From: Streptomyces sp. NBC_01463
GTDB lineage: Bacteria; Actinomycetota; Actinomycetes; Streptomycetales; Streptomycetaceae
Reading direction: 5' to 3'
Assembly (NCBI GenBank): GCA_036227345.1
Contig: CP109468.1
Location: 2,294,001 to 2,358,000 of the forward strand
Length of the DNA: 64,000 bases
Part shown: positions 43,733 through 53,241 of the stretch, piece after piece
How positions within the stretch are numbered: position 1 is the stretch's first letter
How the letters are laid out: each line of letters starts with the position of its first letter
Notes under the pieces: model-generated
Database searches by the model: none
Seen by the model: the letters and a program-made list of their open reading frames with translations, nothing else
What the model was told of the DNA's origin: nothing
Program-made: the position numbers and the translations under genes

Positions 43733-43768
43733 GGGGCCTTCGGCCGGGCGTTCGTCGCCGAAGGCCCC
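43733..43768 (+). terminator. terminator between tandem peptidase genes
   Basis: Twelve-base arms (43733-43744, 43757-43768) with a 12-base loop, 43 bases beyond the first peptidase stop. Suggests separate transcripts for the paralogues; the remaining part of the 329-base gap should hold the second promoter but none is obvious. Confidence 0.65.
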
Positions 43769-44019
43769 CGATCCGCACGGACGTTGATCCGGGCGGGCCG
43801 CGCCCGTCGCGGGCCCGCCCCGCCGTCCGTCCGCCGGCCGGTGGCAACGGTCACCGCCCGGCCCGTCATAGGGTGGTCCCGCACCGAAGCCGACAGCCGG
43901 TCACCCCGGCGTACGGCATGACACGCTCATGCCATTTTGAGCACATTCGGCTTCGCCGATCCAGGTTCGACGTTCCAGGTACAACGATCTGTTCTGAAGA
44001 TTCAGGGGGAATCTTTTCC

Positions 44020-45189
44020 ATGCGATCCATACGTCCGCTGCTCGCCGCGACCGGTCTCGTCGCCGCACTCGCGCTGACGGCCACGGCCTGCGGTCCGAGC
44101 GAGGACCAGGCGGCCGACAAGCCCGCCACCACCGAATCCACCGGCTCCGACTCCAGCGGCGGCATGCCCTCCGGTCTGGCCGACACCCTGAAGAAGCACG
44201 GGGTCGACCCGGAGAAGTGGAAGGGCGGTGAATGGAAGAACTGGGACAAGGACAAGTGGCTGCGTGAGGCCAAGGACTTCGTCAACCCGGTCATCGAGGG
44301 GCTCTGGAAGCCCGACCGGATGAAGTCCGCGAAGGACCCGGCCAAGACCATGTCCACCGGGGACCTCTCCGGCGACCAGGGCGTCAGCGACCCGGAGCCG
44401 AGGCCGGTCACGGCCGAGCGCGAGAAGACGCCGTACCACAACTACGCGGCCCCGGTCGGGAAGGTCTTCTTCGACTCCCCCGAGGGCTCCATGGTCTGCT
44501 CGGGCACCGTCGTGAAGGACCCGAAGAACCCGGGCAGGTCCAACCTGGTGTGGACGGCCGGCCACTGCGTCCACGCCGGTGCGAAGGGAGGCTGGTACCG
44601 CAACATCGTCTTCGTGCCCGCCTACAACGACAAGGGCAAGTCCGCTGCGGCGCTGAAGAACGCGCAGCAGCAGGAGATCACCCCGTACGGCGCCTACTGG
44701 GCCGACTGGGCCTCCACCTCCGGCGAGTGGCTCGCCGACGGCGGCCCCACCGGCGGCGAGGGCGCCCCGTACGACTACGCGATCCTGCACGTGAAGCCGG
44801 AGCACGGCACCAAGTCCCTGGAGGAGACCGTGGGCAACGCCCTGCCGGTCGACTTCGACGCCCCCGAGGTCGCGCAGATCAGCGCGATGGGCGCGTGGGG
44901 CTACCCGGCCGCTCCGCCGTACGACGGTCTGATCATGCACAAGTGCGTCGACCGTCCCGGCCGGCTGTCGATCAGCCCCGCCACCCCCACGATGTACCGC
45001 ATCGGCTGCACGATGACCGGCGGTTCGTCCGGTGGCGGCTGGTTCAGGAACGTCGGCGACGGCAAGCTGGCGCTGGTCTCCAACACCTCCATCGGCCCGG
45101 TGACGGCCGGCTGGCTCGCCGGACCCCACCTGGGCGAGGGCGCCCAGCAGATCTTCACGATGATGAGCGACAAGTTCGGCGCCAAGTAG
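44020..45189 (+). CDS. trypsin-like serine peptidase lipoprotein (paralogue 2)
   Basis: A 389-residue paralogue of the preceding peptidase. It has a short lipoprotein signal (LALTATACG) and the same N-terminal module (WKGGEWKNWDKDKWLREAKD). The triad is kept: His in WTAGHC, Asp in PYDYAIL, Ser in TGGSSGGGW. The frame extends upstream but ATG 44020 with AGGGGGA gives a proper signal peptide. Its position, length and sequence show a tandem duplication that has since diverged. A perfect palindrome follows the stop. Confidence 0.87.
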   Translation: MRSIRPLLAATGLVAALALTATACGPSEDQAADKPATTESTGSDSSGGMPSGLADTLKKHGVDPEKWKGGEWKNWDKDKWLREAKDFVNPVIEGLWKPDRMKSAKDPAKTMSTGDLSGDQGVSDPEPRPVTAEREKTPYHNYAAPVGKVFFDSPEGSMVCSGTVVKDPKNPGRSNLVWTAGHCVHAGAKGGWYRNIVFVPAYNDKGKSAAALKNAQQQEITPYGAYWADWASTSGEWLADGGPTGGEGAPYDYAILHVKPEHGTKSLEETVGNALPVDFDAPEVAQISAMGAWGYPAAPPYDGLIMHKCVDRPGRLSISPATPTMYRIGCTMTGGSSGGGWFRNVGDGKLALVSNTSIGPVTAGWLAGPHLGEGAQQIFTMMSDKFGAK

Positions 45190-45198
45190 CCCCGGACG

Positions 45199-45246
45199 AC
45201 AGCCGGAAGGCCCGCTCCCTCGCGAGGGAGCGGGCCTTCCGGCTGT
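45199..45246. terminator. bidirectional terminator, 48-base perfect palindrome
   Basis: Arms of 24 bases (45199-45222, 45223-45246) with no formal loop, between the convergent peptidase 2 and hflX. The longest perfect palindrome in the window. Confidence 0.9.
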
Positions 45247-45255
45247 GTGCTGCGG

Positions 45256-46776
45256 TCAGTGCACCGCGGGGACGAACGCCGCGAGGTCCGAGGCGAGCTC
45301 CTCGTGCACCCGTGCCTTGAGCAGCGTGCCCTCCGAGGTGTGCTCCTCGGAGATCACCTCGCCCTCGGCGTGCACCCGCGAGACGAGTCCGCCCTCGGTG
45401 TACGGCAGGAGCGCCTCGATCCCGACCGACGGCCTCGGCAGCTCGCTGTCGATGAGCGCGAGGAGCTCGTCGATACCGGCGCCGGTCCGGGCCGACACGG
45501 CGATCGCGTGCTTCTCGTTGCGCAGGAGCCGCTGGAGGACCAGCGGGTCGGCCGCGTCCGCCTTGTTGACCACCACGATCTCGGGCACGTCCAGCGCACC
45601 CACCTCGCGGATGACCTCGCGCACCGCGGCGAGCTGCTCCTCCGGCACCGGGTGCGAGCCGTCCACCACGTGCAGGATGAGATCGGACTCGCCGACCTCC
45701 TCCATCGTGGAGCGGAACGCCTCGACCAGGTGGTGCGGCAGGTGCCGGACGAACCCGACCGTGTCGGCGAGCGTGTAGATCCGTCCGCTCGGCGTCTCGG
45801 CCCGGCGCACGGTCGGGTCGAGGGTGGCGAACAGGGCGTTCTCCACCAGCACACCTGCGCCGGTCAGCCGGTTGAGCAGCGAGGACTTGCCCGCGTTGGT
45901 GTAGCCCGCGATGGCGACCGAAGGCACCTTGTTGCGCTTGCGCTCCTGGCGCTTGATGTCGCGGCCGGTCTTCATCTCCGCGATCTCCCGGCGCATCTTC
46001 GCCATCTTCTCGCGGATCCGGCGCCGGTCCGTCTCGATCTTGGTCTCACCGGGACCGCGGGTGGCCATGCCGCCACCGCCGCTGGAACCGCCGCCGCCCA
46101 TCTGACGGGACAGCGACTGACCCCAGCCGCGCAGCCGCGGCAGCATGTACTGCATCTGTGCCAGCGAGACCTGCGCCTTGCCCTCACGGGACTTGGCGTG
46201 CTGGGCGAAGATGTCGAGGATCAGGGCGGTCCGGTCGACCACCTTCACCTTGACGACGTCTTCCAGGTGGATCAGCTGGCCGGGGCTGAGCTCACCGTCG
46301 CACACGACGGTGTCCGCCCCTGATTCGAGAACGATGTCACGCAGTTCGAGCGCCTTGCCGGAGCCGATGTACGTGGCCGGGTCGGGCTTGTCGCGGCGCT
46401 GGAAGACGGCGTCGAGCACCTGGGCTCCGGCCGTCTCCGCGAGCGCCGCCAGCTCGGCGAGCGAGTGCTCCGCGTCCTGCACCGTGCCCGAGGTCCAGAC
46501 ACCGACGAGCACCACGCGCTCAAGGCGCAGCTGCCGGTACTCGACCTCGGTGACGTCCTCGAGCTCGGTGGAGAGTCCCGCCACGCGCCGCAGGGCGGCG
46601 CGCTCGGAGCGGTCCAGCTGATCGCCGTCCCGCGCTCCGTCGATCTCGTGGCTCCAGGCGACGTCCTCTTCCATCAGGGCGTCCGCCCGAAGGCTTTCGG
46701 TGAGGCTCTCGGTGACGTTCTCCGTGGCACTCTGCGCGTCCTGCGCGTCCTGGGGAAGGGAAGAAGAGGAGGTCAT
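45256..46776 (-). CDS. hflX: GTPase HflX
   Basis: A 506-residue ribosome-associated GTPase. An N-terminal HflX domain is followed by a glycine-rich stretch (QMGGGGSSGGGGMATRGPGE) and a coiled segment (KMRREIAEMKTGRDIKRQ), then the G domain with GYTNAGKSSLL (G1), ATLDPT (G2), DTVGFVRHLPH (G3) and NKAD (G4). HflX splits stalled 100S or stress-arrested ribosomes. ATG 46776 with AAGGAT gives the usual start; an acidic N-terminal extension of about 50 residues is seen. Its stop lies 10 bases from the big palindrome. Confidence 0.94.
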   Translation of the reverse strand: MTSSSSLPQDAQDAQSATENVTESLTESLRADALMEEDVAWSHEIDGARDGDQLDRSERAALRRVAGLSTELEDVTEVEYRQLRLERVVLVGVWTSGTVQDAEHSLAELAALAETAGAQVLDAVFQRRDKPDPATYIGSGKALELRDIVLESGADTVVCDGELSPGQLIHLEDVVKVKVVDRTALILDIFAQHAKSREGKAQVSLAQMQYMLPRLRGWGQSLSRQMGGGGSSGGGGMATRGPGETKIETDRRRIREKMAKMRREIAEMKTGRDIKRQERKRNKVPSVAIAGYTNAGKSSLLNRLTGAGVLVENALFATLDPTVRRAETPSGRIYTLADTVGFVRHLPHHLVEAFRSTMEEVGESDLILHVVDGSHPVPEEQLAAVREVIREVGALDVPEIVVVNKADAADPLVLQRLLRNEKHAIAVSARTGAGIDELLALIDSELPRPSVGIEALLPYTEGGLVSRVHAEGEVISEEHTSEGTLLKARVHEELASDLAAFVPAVH

Positions 46777-46919
46777 TGGATCCTTACGTCGGTAGAAGTC
46801 GGTTACATCAGTCACAACGCGTGACCTCCCGGGATGATTCCCACGGGGGGAATTCTCCGGTCCGGCCGACGCGGCGACTCGTCGATAGTGGCACGGCGGC
46901 CACGGCCCGTCACGCGGGT

Positions 46920-48374
46920 TTACCGCTGTGCCGCCGGTGTCGTGCTGCGCCAGTCCGGGTGGCCCGGCATCGGCGGTGTCCTCTTCGCGTACAGCCAGCC
47001 GTCGAAGAACGCGGTCAGGTCGCGTCCGGCCACCCGGGACGCCAGGGCGGTGAAGTCGGCGGTGGCGGCGTTGGAGTCGCGGTGCTTCCTCACCCAGAGC
47101 CGCTCCAGCCGGCCGAAGGCGTCGTGGCCGATCTCCTGGCGGAGCGCGTACAGGACCAGTGCGCTGCCGTCGTAGACCACCGGCCGGAAGAGGCTGATCT
47201 TCTCGCCGGGCGCGGGCGCGGCGGGGCGGGCGGGCGGTCCGCCCTCGGCGCGCCACCCGTCCGAGTCGGCGTACGCCTCGCGCATCCGGCGCTCCAGCGG
47301 CTTGTCGGCGTGCTCCTCGGCGTAGCGCGCCTCGTACCAGCTGGCGTGTCCCTCGTTGAGCCAGAGGTCGGACCAGGTCCGCGGGGAGACGCTGTCACCG
47401 AACCACTGGTGGGCGAGCTCGTGGACCATGACCGCGTCGACGTACCACTCGGGGAAGCCGCCGTCGGTGAACAGGCGGCGCTCGAAGAGGGAGAGGGTCT
47501 GGGTCTCCAGCTCGAAGCCGGTCTCGGTGTCGGCGACGAGCACGCCGTAGTTCTCGAAGGGGTAGCGGCCGACCTGCCGTTCCATCCATTCCAGCTGGCC
47601 GGGGGTCTTCTTCAGCCAGGGCTCCAGCTTCTTCCGGTCGGCCGCCGGCACGACGTCGCGCACGGGCAGCCCGTGCGGTCCGGTCCGCCGCACGACGGCG
47701 GAGCGGCCGATGCTGACCTGGGCCAGTTCGGTGGCCATGGGGTGTTCGGTGCGGTAGGTCCAGGTGGTGCGGCCGCCGTGGCTGCTCCTTCCGGTGCGCA
47801 GCCCGTTGGCCACCACCGTCAGGTCCTCGGGTGCGGTGATCCGGAAGGTGAAGTAGGCCTTGTCGGCGGGGTGGTCGTTGCCGGGGAAGACGCGGTGCCC
47901 GGCGTCGGCCTGGTTGGCCATGGCGAGCCCGTCGGCGGTCCGCACCCAGCCGCCGCTGTCCCGCTCCCCGGACGGGTCGCTGGTGTGGTGGACGGTGATC
48001 CGCAGGGGCACTCCGGCCGGGAGGCTGCCGGGCGGTTCGATGATCAGGTCCTCGTCCTCGGCCGAGAAGCCGGCGCGCAGTCCGTTCACGTCGACGGAGC
48101 GCACGGTGCCGCGGGTGAAGTCGAGGTTGATCCGCTCCAGCGGCTCGGTGGTCCGCGCGTCGATCGTGGTGACGGCGTCCAGGGGTTCGCTGTTGCGGCC
48201 TTCGTAACTGAGCCCGATGTCGTAGGCGAGTACGTCGTATCCGGGGTTGCCGAGGTGCGGGAAGAGCGGGTCCCCGATACCGAGGGGCCCCGGTGCGGGC
48301 AGGGTAGCGGCGACGAGGGTGGCCGATGCGGTGGCCAGCAGGGCGGCCCGCAGACGGCGGGAGAGGAACGGCAT
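46920..48374 (-). CDS. secreted M1-family metallopeptidase
   Basis: A 484-residue gluzincin. A signal peptide (about 1-26) is followed by the N-terminal beta domain and the catalytic part with HELAH at 318-322 and zinc ligand Glu341 (LWLNEGHASW). The GxMEN aminopeptidase loop of classic family members appears as TGFELETQT. It lacks the large C-terminal helical domain of long M1 enzymes, as in compact actinobacterial members. ATG 48374. Probably an exported aminopeptidase; substrate unknown. It is separated from hflX by 143 bases and from rshA by 92. Confidence 0.9.
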   Translation of the reverse strand: MPFLSRRLRAALLATASATLVAATLPAPGPLGIGDPLFPHLGNPGYDVLAYDIGLSYEGRNSEPLDAVTTIDARTTEPLERINLDFTRGTVRSVDVNGLRAGFSAEDEDLIIEPPGSLPAGVPLRITVHHTSDPSGERDSGGWVRTADGLAMANQADAGHRVFPGNDHPADKAYFTFRITAPEDLTVVANGLRTGRSSHGGRTTWTYRTEHPMATELAQVSIGRSAVVRRTGPHGLPVRDVVPAADRKKLEPWLKKTPGQLEWMERQVGRYPFENYGVLVADTETGFELETQTLSLFERRLFTDGGFPEWYVDAVMVHELAHQWFGDSVSPRTWSDLWLNEGHASWYEARYAEEHADKPLERRMREAYADSDGWRAEGGPPARPAAPAPGEKISLFRPVVYDGSALVLYALRQEIGHDAFGRLERLWVRKHRDSNAATADFTALASRVAGRDLTAFFDGWLYAKRTPPMPGHPDWRSTTPAAQR

Positions 48375-48466
48375 GGACTACGGCTACCAGCGCCGCCCGG
48401 CCGGGACGGGACGGCGCGCGCCGCGCCACCCGAACGAGATCCGCGGCGGGTGGTGCGTGCGCCGGG

Positions 48467-50578
48467 TCAGACCGCGGCGGCCGGGTGCTGGGCGCGGCTC
48501 ACGTCGTACACCCCCGGTACGTCGCGCATGGCGCGCATCAGTGCGGGCAGTCCGGCGGCGTCGGGGAGTTCCAGGGTGTAGGTGTGCCGCACGCGCTGTT
48601 CGGTGGGGGGTTCGACGGTGGCGGAGACGACCGCCGCGTCCGCGCCGGCGATCGCTTCGGTGAGGTCGGCGAGCAGCCGGGGCCGGCCGAAGGACTCCGC
48701 GACCAGGGTCACCCGGCAGGCGGCGACATCGCCCCAGCTCACCGTGACCGGATCCCGGCCGACGGCCTCCATCCTGGCCACGGCCGGACACTCCAGCCGG
48801 TGCACGGTGACGGCGCCGCCGCGCACCGTGAACCCGGTGACGTCGTCGGGGGGTACGGGGGTGCAGCAGCCGGCCAGCCGCACGGTGGCGTCGGGCTGCT
48901 CGACCAGCGCACTCGCGGTGCGGGCCGATCCGGGCTGTGCGGACCTGTCGGGCTGCGGGCCGGGCCTGCGGCCGGCGCTCGGCCCTCCCCCGGCGGTCTC
49001 GGGGTCCTGCGGATGGGCGTCGAGCCAGCCGGTGATGGCGATCCGGGCGGCGGGCGTGCGGGCGTGGTCGAGCCAGTCGGGCGAGGGCCCGGACGCGGCG
49101 TCCTCGGCGAGGAGCGGCTGGACGGTGTCGCCGTCGCCGAGGACGGTGCTCAGCGTGGCCAGCCGACCGTTCACCCGGGCCCCGATACAGCTGTGGGCGG
49201 CGTCCCCGTACTGCGCGTAGGCGGCGTCCACGCAACTCGCGCCGGCGGGGAGACCGAGCGTGCCGCCGTCGGTGCGGAAGACGGTGATCTCCCGGTCCTG
49301 GGCGAGGTCGGCGCGCAGGGTGGTCCAGAAGGTGTCGGGGTCCGGGGCGGACTGCTGCCACTGGAGGAGCCGGGAGAGCCAGCCGGGGCGGGTCGGGTCG
49401 GCCCGTTCGCCGTCGGCTGGTTCGGCGCTCTGGGCCGTGCCGTCGGCGGCGTAGGGATTGCCGAGCGCGATGACGCCGGCCTCGGCGACGTTGTGCATAC
49501 GGTGGGTGCGGATGAGGACTTCGGCGACCTCGCCGTCCGGTCCCACCACCGCGGTGTGCAGCGACTGGTACAGGTTGAACTTCGGGGAGGCGATGAAGTC
49601 CTTGAACTCGGAGATCACCGGGGTGAAGCAGGTGTGGAGTTCACCGAGGACGGCATAGCAGTCGGCGTCCTCGCCCACGAGCACCAGCAGCCGGCCGAAG
49701 TCGCTGCCGCGCAGTTCGCCGCGTTTGATCCGGACGCGGTGCACGGAGACGAAGTGGCGTGGTCTGACGGCCACTTCGGCGGGAATGCCGGCTTCGCGGA
49801 GCACCGAGCCGACCTGGCCGGCGATGGCGGTGAGGGGGTCCCCGGCGGCGGTGGCGGCGGAGATCACCGCGTGGGTGTGGGCGTACTCCTCGGGATGGAG
49901 GATGGCGAAGACCAGGTCCTCCAGCTCGGTCTTGAGCGCCTGGACGCCGAGCCGTTCGGCCAGGGGGATCAGCACGTCACGGGTGACCTTGGCGATCCTG
50001 GCCTGTTTCTCGGGCCGCATCACACCGAGGGTGCGCATGTTGTGCAGCCGGTCGGCGAGCTTGATCGACATCACCCGGACGTCGTCCCCGGTGGCGACGA
50101 GCATCTTGCGGAAGGTCTCGGGCTCGGCCGCCGCCCCGTAGTCGACCTTCTCCAGCTTGGTCACGCCGTCGACGAGGTAGCAGACCTCCTCGCCGAACTC
50201 CTCCCGTACCTGGTCGAGGGTCACCTCGGTGTCCTCGACCGTGTCGTGGAGGAGGGACGCGGTCAGGGTGGTGGTCTCGGCACCGAGCTCGGCGAGGATG
50301 AGGGTGACGGCGAGCGGGTGGGTGATGTAGGGCTCGCCGCTCTTGCGCATCTGCCCGCGGTGCGAGCTCTCCGCGAGGACGTAGGCCCGGCGCAGCACGG
50401 CGAGGTCGGCGTCGGGATGGTGGGCCCGGTGCGCCTCGGCGACGTGGCCGATGGCGTCGGGCAGCCGGTCACGGGAGACCGGGCCGAGCAGGGCGACCCG
50501 GCCGAGCCTGCGGAGATCGATCCGGGGACGGCCCCGCCTGCGGATGGGAGCACCTGGGTTGGTGGCCTCTGCGCTCAT
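48467..50578 (-). CDS. rshA: RelA/SpoT homologue (RshA-type)
   Basis: A 703-residue long RSH protein controlling (p)ppGpp. The HD hydrolase is intact: His73, His87, HDTVED (111-116). The synthetase has YQSLHTAVVG and EVLIRTHRMH, but the segment that usually reads YDLVGIRV is SDFGRLLVLV, keeping Asp and losing the Gly-x-Arg. A TGS domain (ITVFRTDGGTLGLPAG) and C-terminal ACT follow. ATG 50578 has GGAGG upstream. From memory this matches RshA of S. coelicolor, the second RSH beside RelA. Whether synthesis is efficient is open. Confidence 0.88.
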   Translation of the reverse strand: MSAEATNPGAPIRRRGRPRIDLRRLGRVALLGPVSRDRLPDAIGHVAEAHRAHHPDADLAVLRRAYVLAESSHRGQMRKSGEPYITHPLAVTLILAELGAETTTLTASLLHDTVEDTEVTLDQVREEFGEEVCYLVDGVTKLEKVDYGAAAEPETFRKMLVATGDDVRVMSIKLADRLHNMRTLGVMRPEKQARIAKVTRDVLIPLAERLGVQALKTELEDLVFAILHPEEYAHTHAVISAATAAGDPLTAIAGQVGSVLREAGIPAEVAVRPRHFVSVHRVRIKRGELRGSDFGRLLVLVGEDADCYAVLGELHTCFTPVISEFKDFIASPKFNLYQSLHTAVVGPDGEVAEVLIRTHRMHNVAEAGVIALGNPYAADGTAQSAEPADGERADPTRPGWLSRLLQWQQSAPDPDTFWTTLRADLAQDREITVFRTDGGTLGLPAGASCVDAAYAQYGDAAHSCIGARVNGRLATLSTVLGDGDTVQPLLAEDAASGPSPDWLDHARTPAARIAITGWLDAHPQDPETAGGGPSAGRRPGPQPDRSAQPGSARTASALVEQPDATVRLAGCCTPVPPDDVTGFTVRGGAVTVHRLECPAVARMEAVGRDPVTVSWGDVAACRVTLVAESFGRPRLLADLTEAIAGADAAVVSATVEPPTEQRVRHTYTLELPDAAGLPALMRAMRDVPGVYDVSRAQHPAAAV

Positions 50579-50793
50579 GGGGCACCTCCGGCAACGTCGA
50601 CCGGCGGTGGGAAGGTGCGGTCGCGCCTCCGGGCCGGTGCTTGATGCTACCGACCCCACCACGTGGCGGAGTCCCGCTCTCGCCCAGCGTGAAACGGATC
50701 ACCCATTCGAGCGAAGCGCTGCCCGTTCAGCGTTTCGATCTCTGTCCGCGCGGGCGCTTCGCTCCCGGTCCGTGCGGCGCCGTCCGTGCCGCG

Positions 50794-51666
50794 CTATCCG
50801 TTCCGCGCTTCGAGCCAGGCCGGATCGATCACGCCCTCGGCGACGATGACGGCCGCTCCGGTCATCTCGATCTCGCCGTCCGGGTGCTCGGTGATCACCA
50901 GGGTGCCGCCCGGCAGATCGACGGTGTACGTGACGGGGGCACCGGTCACCGCCGGGTCCGCCGCGTCCCGGCGGGCCGCCGCGACCGCGACCGCGCAGGC
51001 GCCGGTTCCGCAGGAGCGGGTCTCGCCCGAGCCGCGTTCGTGGACCCGCATGGCGACGTGCCGGGGACCGCGGTCCACGACGAATTCGATGTTGACCCCG
51101 TCGGGGTAGACCGCGGCCGGGCCGTACGCGGGCTCGGCGAAGAGGTCCCCGGCCTGCGCCAGGTCGTCGACGAACGCGACCGCGTGCGGGTTGCCCATGT
51201 TCACGTTGCGGGCGTCCCAGCTGCGGTCGCCGACAGTGACGGTGACGCCGTCGGCGGGCAGCAGGGCGCGGCCCATCGAGACGGTGATGTCGCCGTTCTT
51301 CGCGAGGTGCACCTTCTTCACACCGCCGCGGGTGGCGACCGCGAGGTCGCCCTCCTCCACCGCTCCGGCGCGCTGCAGGTAGCGGGCGAACACGCGCACT
51401 CCGTTGCCGCACATCTCGGCGATCGAGCCGTCGGCGTTGCGGTAGTCCATGAACCACTCGGCCTCGCCGGCCATGGCCTTCGCCTCGGGGTGCGCGGCGG
51501 ACCGCACGACGTGCAGCAGCCCGTCACCGCCGATCCCGGCACGCCGGTCGCACAGCCTGGCGACGACGGACGCGGGCAGGTCGAGCGCGTTGTCCGGGTC
51601 GGGAACGATCACGAAGTCGTTCTCGGTCCCGTGGCCCTTGAGGAAGGCGGTCTGCGAGATGGTCAC
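50794..51666 (-). CDS. dapF: diaminopimelate epimerase
   Basis: A 290-residue PLP-independent epimerase that converts LL- to meso-diaminopimelate for lysine and, in organisms using meso-DAP, peptidoglycan. Streptomyces peptidoglycan uses LL-DAP, so here the enzyme mainly serves lysine synthesis. The two catalytic cysteines are Cys86 (EMCGNGVR) and Cys219 (RSCGTGACA). GTG 51666 starts the gene, just after ATG-free sequence. It lies in a run of minus-strand genes from miaA to hflX. Confidence 0.95.
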   Translation of the reverse strand: MTISQTAFLKGHGTENDFVIVPDPDNALDLPASVVARLCDRRAGIGGDGLLHVVRSAAHPEAKAMAGEAEWFMDYRNADGSIAEMCGNGVRVFARYLQRAGAVEEGDLAVATRGGVKKVHLAKNGDITVSMGRALLPADGVTVTVGDRSWDARNVNMGNPHAVAFVDDLAQAGDLFAEPAYGPAAVYPDGVNIEFVVDRGPRHVAMRVHERGSGETRSCGTGACAVAVAAARRDAADPAVTGAPVTYTVDLPGGTLVITEHPDGEIEMTGAAVIVAEGVIDPAWLEARNG

Positions 51667-51754
51667 GTCACAACTGTACGAGGCCGCGCCGGCAGTCCGG
51701 AAAACCGGTCACGGCAATCGTCCCCTGCCCGGTGCGGGAGGTACGGCCGGTCCG

Positions 51755-52195
51755 TCAGCCCCGCAGGCGCGCCACGCGCCAGATGGCCAGGGCGACCAGG
51801 GCGCCGCACACCGCCACGTACAGCGCGATCACACGCCAGTCGGCGCGCTCCCCGGAGCCCCGGGACGGCAGACCGGGCCAGGTGTGACCGACGCGGCGGG
51901 CGGCCATCATGCCCCAGCCCGCGGCGCAGCAGCTGATCAGCAGTCCGAGCATCGCGACGACGGGTCCGCCGTCGCCCACCTCGAAGGCGAGCGGGAAGGC
52001 GAACATCAGCGATCCCATCGCGGCGAGCATGACGATGGGGGCGAGCTGCCAGATGCGCATCCGCCGGGCGGGACGCAGCTCGACCTCGACCTCGGGGGTC
52101 ACGACGAGCTCATCGGGCCCGTCGGGGCTCAAGCGTCCTGCCTCGTGCTGCGTGTCCGGTGCGTCTTGTTCCGTGTCGCGAGGGCCGGCCTCCAT
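51755..52195 (-). CDS. small membrane protein
   Basis: A 146-residue protein with an acidic cytosolic N-terminus, two hydrophobic helices in the middle (APIVMLAAMGSLMFAFPLA and AMLGLLISCCAAGWGMMAA) and one near the C-terminus (IALYVAVCGALVALAIW). No family recognised. ATG 52195 has GGGAGG about ten bases upstream; GTG 52201 and GTG 52252 are other possible starts. It is between dapF and miaA and may share their transcript. Confidence 0.65.
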   Translation of the reverse strand: MEAGPRDTEQDAPDTQHEAGRLSPDGPDELVVTPEVEVELRPARRMRIWQLAPIVMLAAMGSLMFAFPLAFEVGDGGPVVAMLGLLISCCAAGWGMMAARRVGHTWPGLPSRGSGERADWRVIALYVAVCGALVALAIWRVARLRG

Positions 52196-52302
52196 CGCCA
52201 CGCGCCCTCCCAACTCGGACTCCACTGGTCGATCGATGCTCGATGATGGCACGTCGCGGGTCGCCGAATTGACGGGCAGGGCGTCCCGATGCCATCACGT
52301 GA

Positions 52303-53241
52303 TCAGGCTGTAACCGCTCGTTCGACCAACGCCAGCGCCAGGCCCGGGAGTTCCCCGCGGTGGTCCGCGCCGCCGTCCAGCCACTGGACGCGCGGGTCGC
52401 GGCGGAACCAGGAGTCCTGGCGGCGCGCGAAGCGTTTGGTGGCGCGCACGGTCTCGGTCCGCGCGGCGTCCTCGGTGCACTCCCCGGCCAGGGCGGCGAG
52501 CACCTGCTGGTAGCCCAGTGCCCGGGCGGCCGTCCGGCCCTCCCGCAGGCCCTGCCGCTCCAGGCCGCGCACCTCGTCCACGAGCCCGGCCTCCCACATC
52601 CGGTCGACGCGCCGGGCGATGCGTTCGTCGAGCTCGGGGCGGGCCACGTCGACGCCGATCTGCACGGCGTCGTAGACCGCATCGTTACCCGGCAGGTTGG
52701 CGGTGAAGGGCTTTCCGGTGATCTCGATGACCTCCAGGGCCCGGACGATCCGCCGGCCGTTGCTCGGCAGGATGGCCCGGCCCGCCTCCGGGTCGGCCGC
52801 GGCGAGCCGCTCGTGCAGGGCTCCGGAGCCGTGCTCGGCGAGCTCCGCCTCCAGCGCGGCCCGGACGCCGGGGTCCGTACCGGGGAACTCCAGGGCGTCG
52901 ATGGCGCCCTTCACGTAGAGACCGGAGCCGCCCACCAGGACGGGGGTGCGGCCCTGGGCGAGCAGCCGGTCGATCTCGACGCGCGCCAGGCGCTGGTACT
53001 CCGCGACGCTGGCGGTCTCCGTGACGTCCCAGATGTCCAGCAGGTGGTGGGGGACGGCTCCGCGCTCGCCGACCGTCAGTTTGGCGGTGCCGATGTCCAT
53101 CCCCCGGTAGAGCTGCATGGAGTCGGCATTGACCACTTCACCCCCGAGCTGCTGGGCGAGGAACACCCCCAGGTCGGACTTTCCGGCTGCGGTGGGACCG
53201 ACGACGGCGATGACCCGCGGTGCGGGAGCTGGACTTCTCAC
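52303..53241 (-). CDS. miaA: tRNA dimethylallyltransferase
   Basis: A 312-residue enzyme that adds a dimethylallyl group to A37 of tRNAs reading UNN codons, the substrate of MiaB. Walker A is GPTAAGKS (15-22), NADSMQLYRGMDIGTAK is the family block, and LVGGSGLYVKG follows. GTG 53241. It begins the long minus-strand group running to hflX and is divergent from the antitoxin gene. Confidence 0.96.
   Translation of the reverse strand: MRSPAPAPRVIAVVGPTAAGKSDLGVFLAQQLGGEVVNADSMQLYRGMDIGTAKLTVGERGAVPHHLLDIWDVTETASVAEYQRLARVEIDRLLAQGRTPVLVGGSGLYVKGAIDALEFPGTDPGVRAALEAELAEHGSGALHERLAAADPEAGRAILPSNGRRIVRALEVIEITGKPFTANLPGNDAVYDAVQIGVDVARPELDERIARRVDRMWEAGLVDEVRGLERQGLREGRTAARALGYQQVLAALAGECTEDAARTETVRATKRFARRQDSWFRRDPRVQWLDGGADHRGELPGLALALVERAVTA

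Noticed and set aside
46777..47256. N-terminal extension of hflX
   Set aside because: Overlaps the M1 peptidase gene and lacks family sequence; ATG 46776 has a ribosome site.
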